DNA of 17,576 nucleotides from Gracilaria caudata (lineage: Eukaryota > Rhodophyta > Florideophyceae > Gracilariales > Gracilariaceae), in the NCBI GenBank assembly GCA_030374735.1, contig JASCIV010000525.1, forward strand, positions 1-17,576. Reading direction: 5' to 3'. The notes beneath the pieces were generated by a model. The model was not told where the DNA came from. It did no database searches and saw only the letters and a list, made by a program, of their open reading frames with translations. Numbering within the stretch: the first letter of the stretch is position 1; the number at the start of each line of letters is the position of its first letter. The translations under genes were made by a program, and so were the position numbers. Shown piece by piece: positions 8,451-16,239 of this stretch.

Positions 8451-8870
8451 CACTCACGGCCCAGTTGAAACGTGTTCGGCTGGCGTTTCACTAGCCTTCA
8501 CTTGCGCCACGGTTGGCACACAAACCTCACATCGTTACGCATGTACAAGGGTACGATGACAAGCAATACCGCATTGCCGTCTTTTCTGGTTCGATGTGAG
8601 AAAAGAGCGTGCAGTTCAGGTCGGGCATCTACGAAGGTAATATCCGCATGAGTGGTATCGAGTATTGGCTAGAAGATTCATTCGTATCCGTTTTGAGCTT
8701 TGTTCTTAGAATTCCCCGAAAACTGGGTCATGCACAAGAGTAGTGGTATCACTGCCAATCCTTCCCAGTCACGTTGAGAAAAATCGTTGATTCAATGCTC
8801 GGGGTTGCCAAAGGTCCTTGGAGATTTTACGGTATAGCTCCTGTGTTCAAGTACGTGAAGTGTTACCAAG

Positions 8871-9925
8871 ATGAAGTCGAACGCCACATCCTTCTGCAGC
8901 CCGTTCATGTTTCGTACAAGAAATCAAGTTCATCAGAACAGAATCTGTAAGCGGTTATCGAGAACAAAAATCTCATGTCAGCAGAATCCCACATTACCGG
9001 ACTCGATGCGTGAATCTCTTCCCAAACCTGATGCTCGACGTCGAACGTCCATTGACAAGGGCACGCAATCTCCCTTCACGGAAGCTGTCATAAGCAACCC
9101 TATCCCCGATCACAGTGACTGGAGATATGCCGGACCACCATTGCAATACGGACCACTGCCAGCCATTGTATACTTGTCTTTAACAGCGGAACAATCTCTG
9201 GAGCTGGATCCGTTCAACCAATTTGTACATTTTCTTAGTCCCTCCGTGACATCCAGCTTTCGCGTGTTTTCGGTCACCTTACCTTTTCACACCTCTGATA
9301 TGATGGAAAATGAGGCGGCGTTCGAGAAATGGGCCGACACGTATAAAGCCGGTGGTGATCTGGTGTCAGGATTTGTGCGCAAAGTTAACGCGGCTCTCGA
9401 AAAGTTCATTGACTCTAATTACATACGTCCGCAGGGTATCTATGTTGCCGGACTCAGTCGTGGAGGTCTTCTGGCAGCTCACATCGCTGCGGCGAATGCA
9501 AATGTTCAGGCATGTCTGGCATTCGCTCCTGTAACGGTTCTTCATTACCTGGAAGAGTTTGCTGACATCGAGATATTCTCGGAACGTGCGCAACAGAAGA
9601 TTCATCGCGCATCCTTACTTCACGACTGCGTTGTGAGAGGATTGATCTCTATTCCGTTGCGTTTCTACATGGGAAACTCAGACACTCGGGTAGGCACGAA
9701 GAATGCCTTCGAATTCGTTCACCTTTTGGCAGAGCGTTCAATACAGAATGGGATACGATCACCGCCTCATGAGTTCATTATGTACTGTAGGTAAGTTTAC
9801 AGTTTTGAAGGAGGTAACCCATTGGTGTGGATGCCACCCGATATTCCTTTGGGAGTAATCTAACATGAATGTGATTTTAATTTATGTGAAGTGTGGGGAA
9901 ACAGGGACACGGTACTCCATCGTAA
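8871..9925 (+). CDS. Alpha/beta hydrolase (prolyl-oligopeptidase-like), two exons
   Basis: Exon 1 is 8871-9790 and exon 2 is 9892-9925, giving 317 aa. The nucleophile elbow is VAGLSRGGLLAA with Ser196, followed by CLAFAPVTVL. The acid is Asp271 in YMGNSDTRVGT. Unspliced, the frame stops at 9794 just after MYCR with no catalytic histidine. Splicing TGTAG|GTAAGT to the AG at 9890-9891 yields SVGKQGHGTPS and a stop, placing His313 in the expected GHGTP motif; this is strong internal support for the intron. Residues 1-70 are basic and Ser/Thr-rich with few acidic residues and resemble an organelle transit peptide, but could be unstructured. The fold matches small serine hydrolases annotated only as alpha/beta hydrolase family; the substrate is unknown. 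It is transcribed divergently from the BRCT gene. Confidence 0.82.
9791..9891 (+). other. Intron in the alpha/beta hydrolase gene (101 nt)
   Basis: Donor GTAAGT at 9791, branch-like CTAAC at 9860-9864 and acceptor TGAAG at 9887-9891. The acceptor CAG at 9902-9904 is a competitor, but it would put the downstream exon in a frame lacking the GHGTP motif. Confidence 0.75.
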
Positions 9926-10323
9926 GTTGTTTCTGCCACTCTGTTTGAATCCTTGAGTACTACCACGTTTGCCAGCGAAGCTTGACTTGATTTGCTAACT
10001 GAGATCATTTGCTCTTTGTGGTGTTGGGGTGTTGATAGGGACGTTTTCCGCGCCGGTGCTGAATACATGCTCTCGCAGATGACGCAATCGCGATAATGAT
10101 ATGTTCACGGGGGTAAATTACCAACGGGTCAGGCCATATGTGCTCAGCAAATACGGGTTTCCAAGATAATGAGGAAATCTTTGAGGCAACGAGACATGCG
10201 ATGTTACTATTTTACTTGGTGAGGGGAACGGCGACATACCACTAGCGTGTACAAGTGCAGATAGTAAAAAACCAATGGGTAGCATACAGGAGAGCCATGC
10301 ACGCGATGACAGAAAAAGCCAGT
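9926..10323. other. Convergent 3' intergenic region
   Basis: 398 bases between the stops of the hydrolase (+) and the CBM48 gene (-). I see no credible gene, RNA or repeat; it presumably holds the two 3' UTRs. Confidence 0.6.
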
Positions 10324-10917
10324 CTAAACTGTTACGACATTGTTGACGTTACCCTCCGAGTCAGTTTCGGTAGCTTGGGTGATGTCATAAAACCATTCAC
10401 CATCGACGACAAACTTGTACAAATGCTTGCCTGGGGGTAGAGGTAAAGTGACTTGATAAGAACCGTCTTCGGTTTTGACCGGATGCTTTTCTTTCCAATC
10501 ACCGAAGGAACCAGTGATGAAGACAGTGGACCCCATATGCGGGGTCCATTCTATTGTGACGTCTCTCTTGCCATCGATTTGCGCGGGAGGCTTGGGTGTG
10601 TGTTCGGATTCAGCAGATTTTTCCGAGGGCTGAGGCTGTTCAGATTGGGTCGGGATTGTGTTGCCTTGGTTTGTACCGTTTTCCTTTGCAACTTGGTCGT
10701 CAATTGCCTTGATTGTTTCCTTGACTGACTTGGATGGCTTGAGATCGATCTTAGGACTGGGCTTGGTTTCATTGGCGACGGGCTTGGCGGTGATAACCTT
10801 GTCGACGCGTTTCCTTGGCGTGCTGGTGCCATTTTGCATCTGTGCCGCCTTACCGCTCGAATTGCTGGTAGACTGGGCGGTGGGGTCGGGGGCAGGCTTT
10901 GCCGCAGACTTGCCCAT
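10324..10917 (-). CDS. CBM48 glycogen/starch-binding protein, AMPK-beta-like
   Basis: 197 aa from ATG 10917. Residues about 118-197 form a CBM48 domain of the AMPK beta-subunit type: TIEWTPHMGSTVFITGSFGDW, then LPLPPGKHLYKFVVDGEW, ending VNNVVTV. Relative to mammalian AMPK beta1, the glucan-stacking residues map to Trp141, Lys168 and Trp175, and the final contact Asn to Asn192. The Leu equivalent to L146 is Glu188 here. The protein ends right after the CBM. It therefore lacks the C-terminal ASC/KIS domain that ties AMPK beta to the alpha and gamma subunits, as in yeast Mdg1/Crp1-type proteins. Residues 1-117 are disordered, Lys/Pro/Ser/Gln-rich. MGKSAAK could be N-myristoylated (inference; position 6 is Ala rather than Ser/Thr). 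Likely role: binding storage glucan and tethering a partner. It could belong to an uncharacterised CBM48 group rather than AMPK. Confidence 0.88.
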   Translation of the reverse strand: MGKSAAKPAPDPTAQSTSNSSGKAAQMQNGTSTPRKRVDKVITAKPVANETKPSPKIDLKPSKSVKETIKAIDDQVAKENGTNQGNTIPTQSEQPQPSEKSAESEHTPKPPAQIDGKRDVTIEWTPHMGSTVFITGSFGDWKEKHPVKTEDGSYQVTLPLPPGKHLYKFVVDGEWFYDITQATETDSEGNVNNVVTV

Positions 10918-11508
10918 CTTTTTGAGAGGTTAGCAATCGAATCAAGGAGAAAGGCGGCAGTAGCGCGGATGAGGAAGAAGAGCTGCTGGAGGTGAGTGCT
11001 GCAGCGATGGCCGAACTGGGACGGGCACCGTGCCGGTGTGGGTACAAAGGTACACGGATGGCGGACGACTCGTATCTACGGCTCAGCAATCGACGTGGCG
11101 GGGCAAACGTGGAAGAGGGCATCGAGGGGAGGGCGTAACGCGATTGGATGAGTGGCCAAGTGCAATTCAGTTGCAGCGCGCGAAGCGCCGTCTTATCTGC
11201 GGGCGCCGATTGGGCACATGCGGATGCAAAAAATATCTGCGCTGACGATTCATCGTCGCACCGCTTACTCGGGAGTGTGGAACGCCTTGCATTACGCTAT
11301 GCAATAGGCTTCGCATAGGAAGGCATGTCCCAGGGGAAGTTAACATTAACCCTTTACTCGGCATCCTGTACGTATGGCTCGGCAGCCATATGAGTGCATG
11401 TGAATCAAGAGTTCAGGCGCATTTCTCCCGTCTTAAACATAGTCCATGTTGACAAGCAAGGCGGAACTGGTGGACGAAGTGTCACATCGGTGACGTTGCC
11501 CTAAGTTT
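10918..11508. other. Intergenic region upstream of the CBM48 gene
   Basis: 591 bases: the 5' flank of the CBM48 gene and the 3' flank of the DUF2237 gene. No credible gene. It contains interlocking inverted repeats at 11287-11318, TTGCAT/ATGCAA overlapping CTATGC/GCATAG. Confidence 0.55.
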
Positions 11509-12048
11509 TCACGCATCCACAGCATGTGCACGCAGCTCCTCGATGGTAACAACCCTCAGCGCCCTCTCATGTGTTGCGGCCAGTACCACCGGCGGCGCCA
11601 CGCCAGCGTCCAAAGCCTCCTTCCACCTGCTTACGCAAAGACACCATCGATCGCCCTCCCTCAGACCGGGAAAGCCGAACTGAGGAGCCGGTGACATCAA
11701 GTCGTTGCCGCGCTCTCGCGAAAACTGCAGGAACTGATCGGTGACTACTGCGCACACCGTGTGCACGCCCGTATCACCCGCGCCTGTGTGGCAGAAGCCG
11801 TCGCGATAAAAGCCGGTGAGTGGTGACGAGCAGCACAGCTGCAGCTGCTCACCCAGCACGTTGAGCGCCGAGTCTGAGCGCGGCGCCGCCTCGGTGCTCC
11901 TCATTCGCGCGACGTTGCCGACGCCTCCAGCGCAGTGGGGCTCCCGCGCCGAGCACACGCGCGTTGACGAGGCGCGCGAGGCGAGACGACTATAGCACGC
12001 AGGGAATCGCGCCGCGAACAGAAGCATGAGCAGCGCGAGCAGACGCAT
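11509..12048 (-). CDS. DUF2237 family protein with N-terminal leader
   Basis: 179 aa from ATG 12048. Residues 62-176 match DUF2237: ALNVLG at the start, SPLTGFYRDGFCHTG, GVHTVCAVVTDQFLQFSRE, RGNDL, FGFPGLREGDRWCLC, and RWKEALDAGVAPPVVLAATH. The family is widespread in bacteria and found in some algae and other eukaryotes; its biochemical function is unknown. Conserved Cys, His and Asp residues (C86, H87, C99, C136, C138, H160) look able to bind a metal, but this is inference. Bacterial members lack the first 60 residues; here they start with hydrophobic MRLLALLMLLFAARF, then an Arg/Ser/Ala-rich stretch. That is compatible with a signal peptide or a bipartite plastid-targeting leader. It is divergent from the Vip1 kinase gene with 298 bases between the start codons. 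Confidence 0.92.
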   Translation of the reverse strand: MRLLALLMLLFAARFPACYSRLASRASSTRVCSAREPHCAGGVGNVARMRSTEAAPRSDSALNVLGEQLQLCCSSPLTGFYRDGFCHTGAGDTGVHTVCAVVTDQFLQFSRERGNDLMSPAPQFGFPGLREGDRWCLCVSRWKEALDAGVAPPVVLAATHERALRVVTIEELRAHAVDA

Positions 12049-12346
12049 GAAGTGCGGTTCGATGCGGAATATGCGTCGAATCTGGACTCCGTATCATTAC
12101 GCGGCTCTTGCGTTCCAGAGCGGCGCCGCGTGCACTGTCACAGCGGCGCATTGCGCTCAACGCAGCCACGTGCTTGAATTACGAAAGAGATTTAATATAG
12201 CCGAGTCGCACTGCCATACACCGCTACGCTTGCTTGGCGCCAGATTGCTCCTCCCCCAGCTCCCACCTTCTCGTCTCGTCGCTTCCGCAGTGTGTTCACC
12301 AGCCTTCGACTTCTTACTTCCACCCTCCGTCGCCATCGCTCCCGCA
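12049..12346. promoter_or_regulatory. Divergent promoter, DUF2237 (-) and Vip1 kinase (+)
   Basis: 298 bases between divergent start codons. The AT-rich TTTAATATAG at 12191-12200 is the only TATA-like stretch. CTTGGCGCCAG at 12233-12243 is a near match to an E2F-type palindrome, missing the outer T/A bases. The + strand frame is open across this region, but an ATG at 12026 would lie inside the DUF2237 coding sequence, so I do not use it. Confidence 0.45.
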
Positions 12347-13557
12347 ATGTCTCCCCGCCGTCAAATCGTTCTGGGCGTTTTCGGCGTCCGTCGCAAGCTC
12401 GACCGCAAGCCCATTCGCGCCATCCTCTCCTCACTACAGCGCTCAGACGCTCGTTTCCATGTTGTAATCCTGGACGACGTTCAAATGCAGGCCCCTGTCG
12501 CAAGCTGGCCTGTGGTGGATGCTTTGCTCTCCATGCACTCTTCAGACTTTCCATTGGACAAAGTACTGCAATATGTGGCCTTACGCTCGCCCTTGTTGGT
12601 TAACAACCTTCATAAGCAGCGCTTCATGATGGATAGAAGAGTCATGCGCCATGTGCTGTCGCACGCTGGAGTGCCAGTTCCTCCAGCTGTTTACCTTGAG
12701 CGCTCTGCTGGCGACTATGTGCACCAGCCGCACTCAGCGCCGGACACGCTCGTCATACACAGTCCAGCTCGAGCGACGTCGTATACCATTCACAAGCCCT
12801 TCGTAGAAAAGCCCGTTGCTGCTGATGATCACAGTACGTTGCTGCTCTCGCTCCTTCTTAAACGCAAATCTGTGCGAAGTACCCTTTTTGCTCGCCTGTT
12901 TCTCGTCCCGTCTTTCACTAACCTCAACCATCCTTTGTCCCACCTCTCATTTCTTGCATCCGTTTTAAAATATTTCTAGACGTGTATATATACTACAAGG
13001 GCGGCGGTGTTCGTCGCATGTTTCGCAAGTCTAAAGCCGCCAGCTCAGTATTTGACCCTCATACCCACAGGATTCGTCAGACTGGTGATTTCATCTATGA
13101 GCAGTTCTTCCAACCACAACACCGCGCCGATGTGAAGGTGTACGCCGTGGGAGACTACTACCACGCTGAGTCGAGGAAAGCTCCCCACGTTGATGGAATC
13201 GTAGAGCGCGATTCCTCTGGTTTCGAGAGAAGAACGCAAGAATGCCTGTCGGAACAAGAGCTCCGCATCTGCCGAAGAGTATCTTCTGCTTTCGACCAGT
13301 TTGTCATTGGTTTCGACCTGTTGCGCGCTGTCGACTCGCAGCATTTTATCATTGATGTCAATGGTTGGAGTGTCGTTAAGAACTCGGATGACTACCCGGT
13401 TAGAGCCGGACAGATTCTGGCCACATACATTGCTCAGAAGGTGAAAGAACGAACTTCTGGAGACACGTCATCGGCTTCGCCAAACCATCTTGATGCTTCC
13501 AGACGTCCAGATTTGTTTGACCCAGGTCACGGTAGAAGATCACCATGTCCTGCATGA
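12347..13557 (+). CDS. VIP1: Inositol pyrophosphate kinase (Vip1/PPIP5K), kinase domain only
   Basis: Exons 12347-12833 and 12980-13557 give 354 aa. PPIP5K/Vip1 enzymes phosphorylate InsP6 or 5-InsP7 to 1-InsP7 or InsP8, cytosolic signals of phosphate and energy status. The ATP-grasp domain fills the protein: IVLGVFGVRRK at 7-17, WPVVDALLSMHSSDFPLDK at 54-72, FVEKPVAADDHN at 152-163, then VYIYYKGGGVRRMFRK. Next come IYEQFF, DVKVYAVG, HAESRKAPHVDG, GFDLLR at 273-278 and IIDVNGWSVVKNS at 286-298. The Mg/ATP ligands Asp274, Asp288 and Asn290 are kept. Fungal, plant and animal Vip1 proteins continue into a histidine-acid-phosphatase-like domain with RHGDRTPKQK. Here the protein stops about 55 residues after DVNG, and nothing similar follows in the next 590 bases. 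ATG 12347 is chosen because family similarity begins a few residues later. Confidence 0.92.
12834..12979 (+). other. Intron in the Vip1 kinase gene (146 nt)
   Basis: Donor GTACGT at 12834, branch-like CACTAAC at 12916-12922 and acceptor TTCTAG ending at 12979. Splicing joins GAT GAT CAC A to AC GTG TAT, restoring the conserved DDHNVYIYY motif of Vip1 kinases exactly. Confidence 0.93.
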
Positions 13558-13774
13558 CGTGTTCCTTCACTTTATCCATTTTATTTGCAGACATGTACAC
13601 AAGACTAAACCAATCGGCTTGTAACACTGTTTATTCCATCCCAGTTTTTCACATTAATGCTTTTCTTCTGTGTCTACTCGTATAGAGCCATTCATCATGA
13701 GAGATGATCTCTCCGACAGCATTTCATTGCACTCAAGCGTGTAGTATAATGTACGCGGTGATTGATTTTCTAAT

Positions 13775-14062
13775 TTATACCTGTCGTTTTTTGAAAGGCA
13801 AGTTCCAGTCATCAATGAAATTTTGCCACTGCTCTCTGATCTGAAGATAATGGCAGGGCCAAACCGTCTCCAAACTATTGATGCGAAACTGGTTGTATGC
13901 CATCTCTCTCGAGCGAGAAAATACCTTTGAGCGGAAGTAGAACATAGAGAATTCTTCTAACCAGTAGTTAGGAATGGTCCGCGGGGGTGTACTCCGCCAA
14001 ATGAGACCAAGAATAGCACTTTTCGGAAGTGCGCCATGCGGTATTAATGGGTTTTGCTTCAT
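13775..14062 (-). CDS. Small hypothetical protein (95 aa)
   Basis: An ATG-initiated frame of 95 codons between the Vip1 kinase (+) and NELF-C/D (-), ending FKKRQV. The translation is rich in Trp, Tyr, Phe, Asn and Gln, for example NYWLEEFSMFYFRSK and QWQNFIDDWNLPF. That is more protein-like than the antisense shadow frames nearby. I do not recognise a family. It lies 85 bases downstream of the NELF-C/D stop on the same strand. It could be a separate small gene, a downstream exon of an alternative transcript (I found no donor/acceptor pair with a matching phase), or chance within a 3' UTR. CAG|GTATAA at its 3' end also resembles a donor, so a further exon is possible. Confidence 0.35.
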   Translation of the reverse strand: MKQNPLIPHGALPKSAILGLIWRSTPPRTIPNYWLEEFSMFYFRSKVFSRSREMAYNQFRINSLETVWPCHYLQIREQWQNFIDDWNLPFKKRQV

Positions 14063-14147
14063 TTCTCAAAGACTCCAGGACTTCTTCAGAGTCTATCGCC
14101 ATCAGTTCATGTTAAGAATCACATTCGAAGTCCGTTGCCGCATCTTA

Positions 14148-15950
14148 CTAAACAGGTGGTGAGTTCTGAAAGTCGTTTACCAAGCTTTGAGCCATATCGT
14201 CAAGCATCGCTGCTCTTATCACCCTTTCCTCTTGCAAAAACTCGAGCATTTGCGAGTACAATACTGGATGACACGGCACTGATATTGTTCGTAGCATCGA
14301 TATTACAAAACGTGTCAGATGCTCATCTTCTACTGCATCATCTCTGACCCACCTCATGGTGATAGAGTAAATGATCTTCTCACCCATGTTAAATCTGACC
14401 ATGCCAGCGATTGAATTCACCAATGTACACCTCAGCTGTTCAACCTTCTCAACCGTCAGGTCTGGGTAGTCACGAATAGCGGCTTCTTGAATCACGCCAA
14501 GCACATTTCTTTGCAGAAAGCTGTGAGCGTCGGCAACTGCTTCCAAGAAACTCAAGTATCTTGGGAGTGTTATAGTCAGAGAGCGAACGTCCTTCCCTCC
14601 GCGAAGTCTCTCTTCTGCCCAAAACAGAACACCTCTTGCTATTGTAGGATCCCTCACTGCCGCAAGCAAATACTGAATATGCTTTCCATTGGCCTTGGAA
14701 ACGATAGAACCAGGCTTAAGTTCTTCACAGATCTTGGCGACCTGTGCCACATCTCTCCTCGCCCTTCGTACCAGATTGTTGAGCTCCGATATAGTTTCGC
14801 TGTTGCTCAACCTACGCAGTATTTCGTCGTGCTGAAGAGGAATGAAAGTTCTTGAGTACGCGAGCAGCAAACACAAACAGTTGCGTTTCTTCAAGCTGAC
14901 TTGTCCAGCACTCGAACTGGTCCTCTCCGGGTTGAACAATTGGCTGAGAAGAGCCTCCACAATTTCATTATGGCGAAGAGCGAGAATCAGCAACATCTTC
15001 TGCTTCGGATCCTCCGTGCCCTCTAGTTCAGGCACGTGTTTACGATTGGTTCCGAAGTAAGGTTGTCCGAGCAAGGTACTGTACACGTGAAGAATCACCT
15101 TGACATCCTTCTCTGCACGAATTCGCGTGGAAGCCTGCCATACGCCTAGAAGAGACTCGACAATCGCTTCAGGGATACTGCGGCAGTGCATGGCACTATC
15201 GGAAAGGATCAGCATGCTGTAAATCCACAGCCTTGCCGTTGACTCACTCTCCCCGGATATATTCACTATGTAGCTCGTTGCTTCTCTTCTCACGGCTTGT
15301 GCAAAATACCGATAACAATTCTTTGTATTTAAATCGGGGGTTCGGTCTTCTATCTTCACCAAAAACTGGAGGATTATGAATGTGTAGATCTCACTCGAAG
15401 TTGCGAGCAAAGCGATTTTGCGGGTAGCAATATCAATTTCTTCATAGCACTGAGAATTCATGGCTATTCCGAGCTGTTCCACAACAACGTCCAGAACGTC
15501 ATCGGCTGAGCCAATGGAGCTCCCAGAGTAGCCGATTTGTAGTAGTCGAGTGCCACGATAAATGCGATCTGCAAGAATCGACTGTCTGTGTTGTGCAGCA
15601 ATTTCATGTAGAACATTTCCCCATCTAGGTGAGGCCAGCATATCCGAAATGAAAGCGGGAGAATCCGCCTCACGAGCCAGCTCGGCATCTATCCCTGGTA
15701 TAATGGTGTTGACGTTGGAAAGCAAATATGTTTGCATGGCGTCAAGAATTACCTGCTCACCTTCACGGTAATCGTCCATCCACTCCGTAACCGCACGAAT
15801 CATGTCTGGTAAGCCAAGGTAACCCTCAGATAAGGCCTCACATGCATCTCGAACGTTGCCGCCTCCCCTAGCAAAACTACGAAGTTGTTCAACGCAGTCA
15901 TCATGGAAAATAGCATCTGGACGTTTGAAGAAAGCAAGCTGGTCGGTCAT
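14148..15950 (-). CDS. NELFCD: NELF-C/D (TH1) homologue, negative elongation factor subunit
   Basis: 600 aa from ATG 15950, very close to the roughly 590 aa of animal NELF-C/D (TH1). In animals this subunit forms the NELF core with NELF-A and NELF-B and holds RNA polymerase II in promoter-proximal pause. Similarity runs nearly end to end. AFFKRPDAIF...RSFARGGG...EALSEGY aligns with the TH1 N-terminus. SPAFISDMLASPRWGNVLHEIAAQH corresponds to the TPAWLEQMI...WRDLFYKLAEAH block, and LLQIGYSGSSIGSADDVLDVVVEQL to the following block. Further matches are KKRNCLCLLLAYS, VRDPTIARGVLFWAEERL, and near the end FVISMLRTISVPCHPVLYSQMLEFL. The structure is all-helical with no membrane segments. The frame is open for about 30 codons upstream of ATG 15950 without another Met, and homology starts just after it. 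Other NELF subunits are not in this window. Confidence 0.88.
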   Translation of the reverse strand: MTDQLAFFKRPDAIFHDDCVEQLRSFARGGGNVRDACEALSEGYLGLPDMIRAVTEWMDDYREGEQVILDAMQTYLLSNVNTIIPGIDAELAREADSPAFISDMLASPRWGNVLHEIAAQHRQSILADRIYRGTRLLQIGYSGSSIGSADDVLDVVVEQLGIAMNSQCYEEIDIATRKIALLATSSEIYTFIILQFLVKIEDRTPDLNTKNCYRYFAQAVRREATSYIVNISGESESTARLWIYSMLILSDSAMHCRSIPEAIVESLLGVWQASTRIRAEKDVKVILHVYSTLLGQPYFGTNRKHVPELEGTEDPKQKMLLILALRHNEIVEALLSQLFNPERTSSSAGQVSLKKRNCLCLLLAYSRTFIPLQHDEILRRLSNSETISELNNLVRRARRDVAQVAKICEELKPGSIVSKANGKHIQYLLAAVRDPTIARGVLFWAEERLRGGKDVRSLTITLPRYLSFLEAVADAHSFLQRNVLGVIQEAAIRDYPDLTVEKVEQLRCTLVNSIAGMVRFNMGEKIIYSITMRWVRDDAVEDEHLTRFVISMLRTISVPCHPVLYSQMLEFLQEERVIRAAMLDDMAQSLVNDFQNSPPV

Positions 15951-16223
15951 GAGAACCAGGGCGCGCAAGGCAGTGGACTTTAGAGTTTCGTAGTGTTGCC
16001 GAAGGACGAGAACAACTTTGTCGGTCGCCTCTCGTCCAAGCTACCTTCTTTCTGTTTGTGTGTGGATTAGGTATCCTTTACCCCTTTTAACTTGCTTGTA
16101 CCTGGATCCAATACCCTTGTACCGGGCTGCTCCATTGGGCGTTCAGGTTGCAGCGGAAAGGTGAAGGTTAACCCGGCTACCGTTGCCTTGAGGAACGATC
16201 CACGATCCTAAAAAGAATCATAA
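15951..16223 (-). promoter_or_regulatory. 5' flank of NELF-C/D
   Basis: 273 bases up to the T-run. No tRNA or snRNA was recognised. A tandem ACGATCC repeat (16195-16208) lies just before the change to AT-rich sequence. No clear TATA box. Confidence 0.4.
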
Positions 16224-16239
16224 TTTTTTTTTTTTTTTT
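16224..16239 (-). repeat. T16 run (A16 on the minus strand)
   Basis: Sixteen T at the point where base composition turns AT-rich. Read on the minus strand it is an A16 tail at the 3' end of the AT-rich segment and of the partial gene at 17346. This arrangement would fit a retroposed sequence inserted upstream of NELF-C/D, but no poly(A) signal hexamer or target-site duplication was found. Confidence 0.6.

Larger units (their letters stand above)
8106..8870. promoter_or_regulatory. Divergent promoter region, BRCT gene (-) and hydrolase (+)
   Basis: 765 bases separate two divergent start codons. Open frames inside are short, Cys/Thr-rich and unlike known families. Specific elements are listed separately: an E2F-type palindrome at 8342-8353 and two adjacent palindromes at 8413-8450. 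A small 7-bp hairpin, CTTTTCT/AGAAAAG, lies at 8581-8605. No RNA gene was recognised. Confidence 0.6.

Noticed and set aside
8155..8559. Overlapping 96-100 codon ORFs on both strands in the divergent promoter
   Set aside because: Composition is unlike the neighbouring proteins, no family is recognisable, and the region is better explained as promoter.
12026..12346. N-terminal extension of the Vip1 kinase
   Set aside because: The ATG at 12026 lies inside the divergent DUF2237 coding sequence, and Vip1 similarity starts just after ATG 12347.
14062..14148. Intron joining NELF-C/D to the 95-codon ORF
   Set aside because: Available GT donors and AG acceptors do not give a matching phase, and NELF-C/D already reaches its family's usual C-terminus.
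16090..16223. tRNA or other Pol III gene ending in the T16 run
   Set aside because: No cloverleaf, A-box/B-box pair or known snRNA motif could be traced on either strand.
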